64,000 nt of DNA. It comes from Methylobacterium sp. GXS13 (GTDB lineage: Bacteria; Pseudomonadota; Alphaproteobacteria; Rhizobiales; Beijerinckiaceae). Each line of letters starts with the position of its first letter. Within the stretch, counting starts at the first letter, position 1. The position numbers were made by a program, and so were the translations under genes. The notes beneath the pieces were generated by a model. It did no database searches. It was not told the DNA's origin and saw nothing but the letters and a program-made list of their open reading frames with translations. This document shows, in pieces, positions 55,880 to 64,000 of the stretch. The DNA lies in NCBI RefSeq assembly GCF_001455965.1, contig NZ_LKKO01000036.1, forward strand, positions 62,001 through 126,000. The letters are read 5' to 3'.

Positions 55880-57010
55880 GTGCGCATTGCCCAGATCGCT
55901 CCGTTGTCGGAGGCCGTTCCTCCGAAGTTCTACGGCGGCACCGAGCGCGTCGTCAGCTGGATCACAGAGGAACTGGTTCGCCAGGGCCACGACGTCACCC
56001 TGTTCGCCAGCGGCGACTCGGAGACGTCGGCGAAGCTGGCGGCTTGCACGCCGGAGGGGCTGCGGCTGCTGGGCTACCGCGATCACACGGCCAGTCACTT
56101 GGCCATGCTGCATCAGGTGCATCGCCGGGCACACGAATTCGACATCCTGCACTTCCACATCGACCTGCTTCAGTATCCCATGTTCGAGGATCTGAATCAC
56201 AAGTGCATCACCACGATGCATGGTCGGCTCGATGTGCCAGACTTCATGCCGGTCTACCGGACCTTCACCGGCATGCCGCTCGTGTCGATCTCTGACAACC
56301 AGCGCGAGCCGATGCCGCCGAACGTCAACTGGCTGTCGACGATCCATCACGGTCTGCCCTCCCAGAATTGCCCCTACAGCCCCGAGGCCAAGGGCGGTTA
56401 CCTGGCGTTCCTCGGTCGTATTTCGCCCGAGAAGCGCCCCGACCGGGCCATCGAAATGGCGATCCGTTCGGGCACGCCGCTGAAGATCGCCGCTAAGGTC
56501 GACAAGGCGGACCAGGATTACTGGGACGAAGTCATCGAACCGATGACGCACCACCCGCTGGTCGAATACATCGGCGAGATCAACGAGGAGCAGAAGAAGG
56601 CCTTCCTGGGCAATGCCCTGGCGCTCGCCTTCCCGATCGACTGGCCGGAGCCCTTCGGCCTGGTCATGATCGAGGCGATGTCGGCCGGAACCCCGGTGAT
56701 CGCGTTCCGCAACGGCTCCGTGCCGGAAGTGATCAAGGACGGCGTGAGCGGCGTGCTCTGCGAGACCATGGACGACGCCGTCGAGGCGGTGGCCAAGGTC
56801 AAGGTCATGAGCCGCGAGGGGGTGCGCAAGCACTTCGAGAGCCAGTTCACCGCCGAGTGCATGGTCAAGAAATACGTCGCCGCTTACGAAGCGTTGCTCG
56901 CGCGCGGCGCCGACGTGATCCAGCTGCCGAAATCCGGCTTCACGCCGCAATACGGCGACGTCAATGGCTCGGCGCGGCCGTCGATGACGGTCGCGGCGAT
57001 GCCGGCGTAA
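55880..57010 (+). CDS. GT4-type glycosyltransferase
   Basis: A 376-residue GT-B enzyme from a GTG at 55880 with AACCAGGAGAC upstream. RIAQIAPLSEAVPPKFYGG starts the acceptor domain; LAFLGRISPEKRPDRAIEMA and IDWPEPFGLVMIEAMSAGTP form the donor site. It precedes a glycogen-debranching-type gene on the same strand, 150 bases apart, so a shared role in a glucan or in stress carbohydrate is plausible. Confidence 0.9.
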   Translation: MRIAQIAPLSEAVPPKFYGGTERVVSWITEELVRQGHDVTLFASGDSETSAKLAACTPEGLRLLGYRDHTASHLAMLHQVHRRAHEFDILHFHIDLLQYPMFEDLNHKCITTMHGRLDVPDFMPVYRTFTGMPLVSISDNQREPMPPNVNWLSTIHHGLPSQNCPYSPEAKGGYLAFLGRISPEKRPDRAIEMAIRSGTPLKIAAKVDKADQDYWDEVIEPMTHHPLVEYIGEINEEQKKAFLGNALALAFPIDWPEPFGLVMIEAMSAGTPVIAFRNGSVPEVIKDGVSGVLCETMDDAVEAVAKVKVMSREGVRKHFESQFTAECMVKKYVAAYEALLARGADVIQLPKSGFTPQYGDVNGSARPSMTVAAMPA

Positions 57011-57159
57011 TCTCTGGCCTCGGGCTTGCGAGCAATCGCCGGCCCGGCCTAGCGTCGTAAAGGCGCCTCATCTGAATGGTCACCAGGGGCCGCCGCATCC
57101 GAGCCGATGCGGCGGCCCTCTCGATTCGTACCCCACACACGCACTCGGAGACGTTCTGC

Positions 57160-59502
57160 ATGGCGGCGGAGAATACGGCGGCACACGACGCGACCGCGCG
57201 GACACAGGCCAGCAACGTCACGGTGGCGCCCGGCTTTCAGGACGCTGACGATGTGCTGCCGACCTACCACATCGAGGCCCATACCTCCTTGGTCGAGCGG
57301 CCCCTGCGCGCGCTGAAGTTCGGTGAGGCCTTCGGGGTTTTGGATTCCTACGGTGATATCGGCGTCCAGCCTGGGCCGGAGGGCCTGTATTTCCAGGATA
57401 CCCGCTATCTCTCCCGGCTCGAACTGACTGTCGAGGGCCAGCGTCCGCTGATGCTGTCCTCAGTGATGCAGGATGACAACGGCGCGCTCAGCGTCGACAT
57501 GACGACGCCCGACATCCGCCTCGAGGCCCATGACGAGACCTCGATCCCCCGTGAGACGATCGCGATCGAGCGTACCAAGTTCCTGTTCCGGGGCGCCTGC
57601 TACGACCGGATCGGCCTGCGCTCCTTCGATTCCAAGCACCGCCGCCTGCGCATCGCCGTCACCTTCGACGCGGATTACCGCGACCTGTTCGAGGTGCGCG
57701 GCACCGACCGCAAGGAGCGCGGCAAGCGCGGCGTCCTGGTGGCGAGCGACCGGGAGGTGCAGTTCCGCTACGTCGGCCTCGACGAGATCGTGCGCACGAC
57801 CTCGCTTCACTTCGGCCCGAAGCCGGATCAGATCGAGCCCGGCCGCGTCGTCTTCGACGTATCCCTGCCGCCCGAAGGCCGCGCGTCGCTGTTCATTCGC
57901 GTGTCCTTCGAAGCGCACCGGGCCTTCACGAAGCCGCCGAGCGGCGAGATGGTGGGTGAGGATGCCGCCGCGAAGCTGACCCTGGCCGCCAATGTCGGCG
58001 GCGCCCGGCGAGAGGCGAAGGATCTCGCCGAGGGTACGATCTTCGCCCGTGCCTACCGCGATTCGCGCCGCGACCTGCGCGAGATGACCGCCGGCATCAC
58101 CACGATCATCTCGTCGAACGACCAGTTCAACGAGGGCCTCTGCCGGGCCACCGCCGACCTCTACATGCTGGCGAGCCGGACGCCCGAGGGGATCTACCCG
58201 TTCGCCGGCATACCCTGGTACTCCACGGTCTTCGGCCGGGACGGCATCATCACCGCCCTGATGGCGCTGTGGATCGACCCGAAATTCGGTCGCGGCGTCC
58301 TGCGCTATCTCGCGGCGACCCAGGCCAAGGCGGTCGATCCCGCGGCGGATGCCCAGCCCGGCAAGGTGCTGCACGAGACCCGCCGGGGCGAGATGGCCAT
58401 GCTCGGCGAGGTGCCGTTCCGCCACTATTACGGCACCATCGACGGCACGCCGCTCTTCGTGATGCTGGCCTGGGAATACTACGCCGTCACGGGCGACCTA
58501 GAGACGATCCGGGCGATCTGGCCGTCCCTCGAGCTCGCACTGGAATGGATGGACCGCTACGGCGACCGGGACGGCGACGGCTTCGTCGAATACGCCCGCG
58601 ACACCGACAAGGGCCTGGAGAACCAGGGCTGGAAGGACAGCCACGATTCGATCTTCCACGCCGACGGCCAGCTCGCCAAGGGCCCGATCGCGCTCTGTGA
58701 GGTCCAGGGCTACGTCTATGCCGCCAAGAAAGGCATGGCCAAGCTCGCGGCCCTGCTCGGGCACGACCCGATGGCCGAGCGGCTCTCGCAGGAGGCCACC
58801 GCCCTGCGCGAGCGCTTCGATGCGGCCTTCTGGAACGAGGAGATCGGCACCTACGCGCTGGCGCTGGACGGCGCCAAGAAGCAATGCGCGGTGCGCTCCT
58901 CGAATGCCGGGCACGCCCTGTTCACTGGCATCGCCAAGCCCGAGCGGGCGGCCCGGGTCGCCGAGACCCTGCTGGGCAAGGACGGCTTCAACGGCTGGGG
59001 CGTGCGCACCATCGCCAAGGGCGAGGCGCGCTACAACCCGATGTCCTACCACAACGGCTCGATCTGGCCGCACGACAACGCCCTCGTCGCGATGGGTCTC
59101 GCCCGCTACGACCGGAAGCACGAGGCCGCGCGCATCTTCCAGGGGATGTTCGACACCTCGCTCTACCAGGACCAGAAGCGCCTGCCCGAGCTGTTCTGCG
59201 GCTTCATGCGCCGCAAGCAGCGCGGTCCCGTGGCCTACCCGGTGGCCTGCAGCCCGCAGGCCTGGGCGGCGGCGGCACCGTTCGCGTTCCTAGCCGCCTG
59301 TCTCGGCCTCGAACTCGACCACGACCGCAACAGCGTCCGGCTCAAGAACCCGATCCTGCCGGGCTTCCTCGACGGCGTGACGCTCTACAACGTCAAGCTG
59401 GGATCCTCGCGCCTCGACATCCGCTTCCAGCGCTACGACGACGACGTCACGGTGTCGGTGATCCGCCGCCATGGCGACGTGCAGGTCGTCGTGACGAAAT
59501 AG
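57160..59502 (+). CDS. amylo-alpha-1,6-glucosidase-type protein
   Basis: A 780-residue protein with the N-terminal glycogen-debranching-like domain (RALKFGEAFGVLDSYGDIG, YFQDTRYLSRLELTVEG) and a C-terminal (alpha/alpha)6 glucosidase barrel (GIPWYSTVFGRDGIITALMA, GLENQGWKDSHDSIFHADG, SYHNGSIWPHDNALVAMGL). The acidic residues of that fold are present. The start at 57160 (MAAENTAAHD) is preferred to an in-frame GTG/ATG upstream. Likely acts on glucans or glucosylated products. Confidence 0.9.
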   Translation: MAAENTAAHDATARTQASNVTVAPGFQDADDVLPTYHIEAHTSLVERPLRALKFGEAFGVLDSYGDIGVQPGPEGLYFQDTRYLSRLELTVEGQRPLMLSSVMQDDNGALSVDMTTPDIRLEAHDETSIPRETIAIERTKFLFRGACYDRIGLRSFDSKHRRLRIAVTFDADYRDLFEVRGTDRKERGKRGVLVASDREVQFRYVGLDEIVRTTSLHFGPKPDQIEPGRVVFDVSLPPEGRASLFIRVSFEAHRAFTKPPSGEMVGEDAAAKLTLAANVGGARREAKDLAEGTIFARAYRDSRRDLREMTAGITTIISSNDQFNEGLCRATADLYMLASRTPEGIYPFAGIPWYSTVFGRDGIITALMALWIDPKFGRGVLRYLAATQAKAVDPAADAQPGKVLHETRRGEMAMLGEVPFRHYYGTIDGTPLFVMLAWEYYAVTGDLETIRAIWPSLELALEWMDRYGDRDGDGFVEYARDTDKGLENQGWKDSHDSIFHADGQLAKGPIALCEVQGYVYAAKKGMAKLAALLGHDPMAERLSQEATALRERFDAAFWNEEIGTYALALDGAKKQCAVRSSNAGHALFTGIAKPERAARVAETLLGKDGFNGWGVRTIAKGEARYNPMSYHNGSIWPHDNALVAMGLARYDRKHEAARIFQGMFDTSLYQDQKRLPELFCGFMRRKQRGPVAYPVACSPQAWAAAAPFAFLAACLGLELDHDRNSVRLKNPILPGFLDGVTLYNVKLGSSRLDIRFQRYDDDVTVSVIRRHGDVQVVVTK

Positions 59503-59513
59503 GCCCACGACCC

Positions 59514-59542
59514 CGCCGCAGCCTCACGATCAGGCTGCGGCG
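59514..59542. terminator. bidirectional hairpin
   Basis: CGCCGCAGCC and its complement enclose a 9-base loop, between the debranching-type gene and the convergent PilZ gene. Ten perfect pairs. No T-tract. Confidence 0.6.
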
Positions 59543-59557
59543 GCGAACGTCCGGCAG

Positions 59558-59866
59558 TCAGGACCCGGTGATTTCGGGCAGGTCGAGGACGACACCGGCG
59601 GCGTCGGCGCGCTGCCAGACGCGGCGGACGGGATAGCGCGTTTCGTGGCCCGTCACCGAGAGCGTGAAGGTCGGAGGCAGACGATGCCGACGGGAGACCG
59701 ACAGCTTGGCACCGCCCGGTGACATATCCCGCAGGATGCAGCTGATGGATTCGCCGTCGGGGCACCGAATCGTCGCCGGAATTAGAACCTCCCGCCGATC
59801 GCCGTCGCGCCTGTTGGCCGCCGCATCGACCGGGAAGCCGGACTCGTTGCCCCTCATCTGCGCCAT
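59558..59866 (-). CDS. PilZ-domain protein
   Basis: A 102-residue protein with a full PilZ-type domain: RRDGDRREVLIPATIRC at the front (RxxxR-like), ILRDMSPGGAKLSV giving the D/NxSxxG motif, and TRYPVRRVWQRAD near the end. This is closer to the cyclic-di-GMP-binding consensus than the other PilZ protein in the window. Start at 59866. Confidence 0.85.
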   Translation of the reverse strand: MAQMRGNESGFPVDAAANRRDGDRREVLIPATIRCPDGESISCILRDMSPGGAKLSVSRRHRLPPTFTLSVTGHETRYPVRRVWQRADAAGVVLDLPEITGS

Positions 59867-60112
59867 CCCATTGCGCTCTACTTAATTGCGCGCATGATGC
59901 GGCGGAAACGACTGACAAAGTCTGACTGCGCCGCCATGCACATCGGTCTTCACGCATTCGTGCGAGCGGTGAGCGTGTGGCGCCGGGAACTCGTTATGCC
60001 GACCCGGCTGCAGGGGGGCGGTCGAGCGCAGCGGAGGAATGGCGCACCATCCTCGGATCCCGCCGACTTGGTGTAAGGGGCAACGCGAGATTCTCCGTCC
60101 TGGGACCCGTGC

Positions 60113-61282
60113 ATGCCGGCCGACCATTCCGCCCTGTCGCTCGCCCAAGAGCTGATCCGCTGCCCCTCGGTCACGCCGGAGGATCGCGGCGCCCTCGACG
60201 TGGTGGCGAAGGCGCTGGCCGAGGTGGGTTTCGCGATCGAGCGGCCAATCTTCTCCGAGCCCGGCTATCCCGATACGCCGAACCTCTACGCCCGGCTCGG
60301 CGCACGCGGGCCCTGCCTGGTCTTCGCCGGCCATACCGACGTGGTGCCCGAGGGCGATGGCGCCTGGCGCCATGGCCCGTTCGAGGCGGCGGTCGCGGAT
60401 GGCCTGCTCTACGGGCGCGGCGCCGCCGACATGAAGGGCGGCATCGCCTGCATGCTGGCGGCGACCCTGGCCTTCGTCCAACGCCGGGGCGGAGCGTTTC
60501 CGGGCTCCATCGCCTTCCTGATCACCGGCGATGAGGAGGGGCCGGCCGTCAACGGCACCGTCAAGCTGCTCGACTGGGCCCGCGCCCGGGGTGAACGCTT
60601 CGATCATTGCCTGCTGGGCGAGCCGACTAATCCGGGGCGGCTCGGCGAGATGATCAAGATCGGCCGCCGCGGCTCGCTCACCGGCAAGCTCACGGTGCTG
60701 GGGCGCCAGGGCCACGTCGCCTATCCACACAAGGCCGAGAACCCGATCCCCGGGCTGCTGCGGCTCGCCTCGGCGCTGGTTGCCGAGCCGCTCGACGGCG
60801 GCACCGCGCATTTCGACGCCTCGAACCTCGAATTCACGACGATCGACGTCGGCAATCCCGCCACCAACGTGATCCCGGCCACTGCCCGGGCGACGTTCAA
60901 TGTCCGCTTCAACGATGATTGGACCGCTGCCAGCCTCGGGGCCGAACTCCAAGAGCGGCTGGAGCGTGCAGCCGGCAACGCCGTGCGCTTCAGCCTCGAC
61001 CTGCAGCCGTCGAACGCCCCGGCCTTTCTGACCCAGCCGGACGCTTTCGTGGATCTCGTCTCCCGGGCGATCGAGGCCGAGACCGGGCTGACGCCGACTT
61101 TGTCCACCACCGGCGGCACCTCGGATGCCCGGTTCATCAAGGATGCCTGTCCGGTGATCGAGTTCGGCTTGGTGGGCGAGACCATGCACCAGGTCGATGA
61201 ATGCGTGGCCGTGGCGGATCTCGACCGCTTGACCACGATCTACGAGCGGGTGCTGGACGCGTATTTTTCGGCCTCGGATTGA
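60113..61282 (+). CDS. dapE: succinyl-diaminopimelate desuccinylase
   Basis: A 389-residue M20 metallohydrolase of lysine and peptidoglycan biosynthesis. Zinc ligands in [40 protein letters not shown] and the C-terminal [12 protein letters not shown]; the dimerisation domain lies between. The start at 60113 follows a weak ribosome-binding site. Upstream of the convergent truA-fmt-def-recR cluster. Confidence 0.96.
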   Translation: MPADHSALSLAQELIRCPSVTPEDRGALDVVAKALAEVGFAIERPIFSEPGYPDTPNLYARLGARGPCLVFAGHTDVVPEGDGAWRHGPFEAAVADGLLYGRGAADMKGGIACMLAATLAFVQRRGGAFPGSIAFLITGDEEGPAVNGTVKLLDWARARGERFDHCLLGEPTNPGRLGEMIKIGRRGSLTGKLTVLGRQGHVAYPHKAENPIPGLLRLASALVAEPLDGGTAHFDASNLEFTTIDVGNPATNVIPATARATFNVRFNDDWTAASLGAELQERLERAAGNAVRFSLDLQPSNAPAFLTQPDAFVDLVSRAIEAETGLTPTLSTTGGTSDARFIKDACPVIEFGLVGETMHQVDECVAVADLDRLTTIYERVLDAYFSASD

Positions 61283-61506
61283 AGGCGCTCGGCGCGCCGA
61301 GCCTATCGACCAATCCGTCCACCCCGCGCCCTTATCTTGAAGTGTCCGCGCCAGCGGGCCGCGCAGGAGCTGCCGGAACGGCTCAGCGAGCCCTGGAGGG
61401 CTGCTTCGCGGCGTCCGCTTTGCCAAGTCCCTCAGGATGAGGGGTCAGATCGGGATCCGCGTTGCTCGGACCGTCTTCCGCCTGAGATCAGGCCGTCAGA
61501 ACGATC

Positions 61507-62259
61507 TCAGGCGTAATCCACCCCCACGAAGGTCAGCCCAGCCGCCGGCGCCAGCGGCCCGCACCGGCGCTTCTCGCGGGACTCCAAAATATCGGCGACG
61601 TCGTCGGCCGAGAGGCGGCCGCAGCCGGCGAGCATCAGCGTACCGACCATGGCCCGCACCTGGTGATGCAGGAAGGAACGCGCGCAGGTCGTCACCACGA
61701 TCTCCTCGTGCAGCGCCATCGTGGCGCGCGCCACGTCGAGCCGTTCCAGTGTCCGCACGGGGCTGTTGGCCTGGCACTCGGCGGCCCGGAACGCGGAGAA
61801 GTCGTGCAGGCCGACGAGACGCTGGGCGGCGCGATGCATCGCCTCTGGATCGAGCGGCCAGTGCACCTGCCAGACATGCGCGCGGGTCAGCGCGGCCGGG
61901 CTGCGGCGGTTCAGGATGCGGTAGCGGTAGTGCCGGCGGATCGCCGAGTGTCGGGCGTTGAAGCTCGGCGGGACGATCTCGGCGGAGAGTAGCGCCACGG
62001 GATGCGGCCGCAGATGCGCGTTGATGGCGTCTCGCACCGTGTCGGTCCGCCAGTCCTTCGTGAGGTCGAGATGGGCGACCTGATGGATGGCGTGGACGCC
62101 GGTATCGGTCCGGCCCGCGCAGGTCAGCCGGGCATCCTCGCCGGAGAAGCGCGTCACCGCCGCTTCGATCGCCCCCTGCACCGTGGGTTGATCGGCCTGA
62201 CGCTGCCATCCGGAGAATGGGCCTCCATCATACTCGATGACGAGCTTATAGCGTGGCAT
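61507..62259 (-). CDS. truA: tRNA pseudouridine synthase A
   Basis: A 250-residue enzyme that makes pseudouridine at positions 38-40. VIEYDGGPFSGWQRQA at the N-terminus, the catalytic Asp in CAGRTDTGVHAIHQ, and HHQVRAMVGTLMLAG near the C-terminus. Its ATG overlaps the fmt stop by one base. Confidence 0.97.
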   Translation of the reverse strand: MPRYKLVIEYDGGPFSGWQRQADQPTVQGAIEAAVTRFSGEDARLTCAGRTDTGVHAIHQVAHLDLTKDWRTDTVRDAINAHLRPHPVALLSAEIVPPSFNARHSAIRRHYRYRILNRRSPAALTRAHVWQVHWPLDPEAMHRAAQRLVGLHDFSAFRAAECQANSPVRTLERLDVARATMALHEEIVVTTCARSFLHHQVRAMVGTLMLAGCGRLSADDVADILESREKRRCGPLAPAAGLTFVGVDYA

Positions 62260-63188
62260 CAGCCGAGGCTTGCGCCGGGCGCGATGCGCGCGCCGCGCAC
62301 GAACTCGGCTCCGCTGGCGCTGCCGCCCTTGCCGGCGCGGCGCAGTTCCAACAGGCGGACCGCCCCCGCGCCGCAGGCGACGAGGCCCTCGGCATCGAGG
62401 AGGGTTCCCGGCGTACCCGCGACGTCGCTGGCCGAGGCGCGCAGCACTTTCACCCGCTCCGGCCCCTTGCCGAGATCCACCTCGAAGAACGCTCCCGGGA
62501 ACGGCGACAGGCCGTTGATCCGGTTCGCGACCTGCGCCGCCGGGAGCGACCAGTCGATCCGCGCCTCCGCGTTGTCGATCTTGTGCGCGTAGACGACACC
62601 CTCCTGTGCTTGCGACGTGAAGGTCAGGTCGCCGCGGTCCAGGCGTTCGAGGGCCTGGGACATCAGCTCGGCGCCGACGGGCATCAAAGCATCGTGGAGC
62701 GCGCCTGCGGTCATGCCCGAAGCGATCGGGACGTGCCCTTCCAGGGCGACGGGGCCGGTATCGAGGCCCGCCTCCATGCGCATGATTCCGACGCCGCTCT
62801 CGGCATCGCCCGCCATCACGGCGCGCTGGATCGGCGCGGCACCGCGCCAGCGCGGCAGCAGCGACCCGTGCAGATTGAGGCAGCCGTGCTTCGGCGCGTC
62901 GAGGATCGCCTGCGGCAGCAGCATCCCGTAGGCCACGACGACGCCGATATCGGCCCGATGCGCCGCGAAGGTCTCGGCCGCCTCGGGCGACCGCAAGGTG
63001 GCCGGCGTCAGGACCGGGATCCCGAGCGTGTCGGCCAGCATGTGGACCGGAGAGGGCCGCAGGCTCATTCCGCGGCCGGCCTTGGCGGGCGCGCGGGTAT
63101 ACACGGCCACGATGGTGTGGCCGTCCTGCGCGAGCCGCGCCAGCGTCGGCACCGCGAAATCCGGCGTGCCCATGAAGACGACGCGCAT
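62259..63188 (-). CDS. fmt: methionyl-tRNA formyltransferase
   Basis: A 309-residue enzyme that formylates initiator Met-tRNA. MRVVFMGTPDFAVPTLARL opens the Rossmann fold; the formyl-transfer region reads CLNLHGSLLPRWRGAAPIQR and the following helix; the C-terminal OB-like domain closes it. Between def and truA on the same strand, five bases from def. Confidence 0.97.
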   Translation of the reverse strand: MRVVFMGTPDFAVPTLARLAQDGHTIVAVYTRAPAKAGRGMSLRPSPVHMLADTLGIPVLTPATLRSPEAAETFAAHRADIGVVVAYGMLLPQAILDAPKHGCLNLHGSLLPRWRGAAPIQRAVMAGDAESGVGIMRMEAGLDTGPVALEGHVPIASGMTAGALHDALMPVGAELMSQALERLDRGDLTFTSQAQEGVVYAHKIDNAEARIDWSLPAAQVANRINGLSPFPGAFFEVDLGKGPERVKVLRASASDVAGTPGTLLDAEGLVACGAGAVRLLELRRAGKGGSASGAEFVRGARIAPGASLG

Positions 63189-63193
63189 CGGGA

Positions 63194-63709
63194 TCAGGCC
63201 GCGTCGCGCTTGGCAGCCTTGGTGAAGCGCTTGATCACACGGTCGCGCTTCAACTTCGAGATGTGGTCGATGAACAGCACGCCGTTGAGGTGGTCGATCT
63301 CGTGCTGGATGCAGGTCGCCAGCAGGCCGTCGGCCTCGATCTCCTGCTCGGTGCCCTCGAGATCGCGGAACTTCACCCGGACCCGGTCCGGCCGCTCGAC
63401 CTCGGCGTAATATTCCGGGATCGACAGGCAGCCCTCGTCGTAGACCCGCTTCTCGTCCGAGGTCCAGACGACCTCCGGGTCGATGAAGACCCGCGGCTCC
63501 CGCACGCCCTCTTCCTTCGAGGTGTCGATGGTCACGACCCGCTTGGCGACGCCGACCTGGATCGCTGCGAGCCCGACGCCCGGGGCGTCGTACATCGTCT
63601 CGAACATGTCGGCCACAAGGGTACGGATCTCGGGCGTGATCGGCCCGACCGGATCGGAGACGCGGCGCAGGACGGCGTCGGGGAGGATGACGAGCGGGCG
63701 AATGGTCAT
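63194..63709 (-). CDS. def: peptide deformylase
   Basis: A 171-residue metalloenzyme that removes N-formyl groups. The three motifs are complete: [20 protein letters not shown] and the metal-binding [11 protein letters not shown]. Start at 63709 ([11 protein letters not shown]); longer in-frame starts lack family-like sequence. Upstream of fmt on the same strand. Confidence 0.97.
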   Translation of the reverse strand: MTIRPLVILPDAVLRRVSDPVGPITPEIRTLVADMFETMYDAPGVGLAAIQVGVAKRVVTIDTSKEEGVREPRVFIDPEVVWTSDEKRVYDEGCLSIPEYYAEVERPDRVRVKFRDLEGTEQEIEADGLLATCIQHEIDHLNGVLFIDHISKLKRDRVIKRFTKAAKRDAA

Positions 63710-63795
63710 GGCGGAAACCGGCGAGGGGAGCGCCACAGACGCGGACTCCGAGGATTCCGAGGCAATATGGCGTGGGTCGGGGCCGGTCAAATACC

Positions 63796-64000
63796 TCAGA
63801 AGGCCGTGCGGCTGCGGATCGCCGCAGTGAGCGTCCCCTCGTCGAGGTAGTCGAGCTCGCCGCCGACCGGGACGCCGTGCGCGAGGCGCGTCACCTTGCG
63901 GTCGAGGTGGCGGATCGACTCCGTGACGTAATGGGCGGTGGTCTGGCCGTCGACGGTGGCGTTCAGAGCCAGGATGATCTCCTTCACCGCCGGATCGGCC
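63796..64000 (-). CDS. recR: recombination protein RecR, C-terminal part (partial)
   Basis: The last 68 codons of recR. The Toprim end and RecR C-terminus read [40 protein letters not shown] and [10 protein letters not shown]. The N-terminal part lies outside the window. RecR works with RecF and RecO in gap repair. Confidence 0.92.
   Translation of the reverse strand, partial: ADPAVKEIILALNATVDGQTTAHYVTESIRHLDRKVTRLAHGVPVGGELDYLDEGTLTAAIRSRTAF

Noticed and set aside
61283..61304. GC palindrome GCTCGGCGCGCCGAGC right after dapE
   Set aside because: Perfect but with no loop, so a poor hairpin; no further support as a terminator.

Overview
The window is a high-GC chromosomal segment of an alphaproteobacterium, most likely a Methylobacterium/Methylorubrum-type methylotroph. 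This rests on gene content: a GcrA cell-cycle regulator, a formaldehyde-activating-enzyme (Fae) homologue, an Hsp20-DUF1150 pair, and the dapE / truA-fmt-def-recR neighbourhood familiar from Rhizobiales. I see no rRNA, CRISPR array, transposase or prophage. One tRNA (Gly, CCC) and one TPP riboswitch are clear.

Layout. 1-5 kb: the N-terminus of an ABC exporter, a frameshifted short-chain dehydrogenase, the ribosome-associated GTPase TypA, and a translationally coupled run of three short disordered proteins. 5-20 kb: CysK, a TAXI-type solute-binding protein, GcrA, a patatin-like lipoprotein, a 42-residue protein with a duplicated motif, pyruvate kinase, an MltB-type lytic transglycosylase, a class II aldolase, the pxpABC 5-oxoprolinase operon, and a DCC1/HTTM-type thioredoxin-like plus membrane protein pair. 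20-23 kb: a surface-polysaccharide patch (family 25 glycosyltransferase, O-antigen ligase) with AT-rich spacers, then tRNA-Gly. 23-31 kb: a FlaG-like protein, ThiC under a TPP riboswitch, a TumE/TumA-like toxin-antitoxin pair preceded by two identical-spaced palindromes, hydrolase, HNH protein, an acyltransferase that has lost its stop and runs antisense through a PilZ gene, and small secreted or coiled-coil proteins. 31-40 kb: a class A penicillin-binding protein, small transporter, aldo/keto reductase, a coupled cyclase/67-residue membrane protein/YaiI cluster, a zinc alcohol dehydrogenase with a membrane partner, and the Fae homologue. 40-46 kb: BrnA-like protein, Ala/Lys-rich protein, TonB-ExbD-ExbB energiser, and Hsp20-DUF1150 behind an RpoH-like promoter. 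46-56 kb: glycosyltransferase, infC (probable ATT start), a ThiF/MoeB-like enzyme, a SEC-C protein, and rpmI-rplT-pheS-pheT. 56-64 kb: glycosyltransferase plus glycogen-debranching-like enzyme, PilZ, dapE, truA-fmt-def-recR.

The most unusual structure is inside the phenylalanyl-tRNA synthetase operon. A two-gene module (94-residue protein plus HEPN-like protein) sits between pheS and pheT. The HEPN-like frame ends on A-AAA-AAA-TGA, a slippery heptamer whose -1 shift would read straight into the pheT ATG. This could be a toxin/antitoxin-like device wired to an essential synthetase. Second-tier observations are the double operator in front of the TumE/TumA-like pair, the coupled disordered-protein operon, the 42-residue repeat protein, and the Fae homologue that appears to lack the catalytic histidine.
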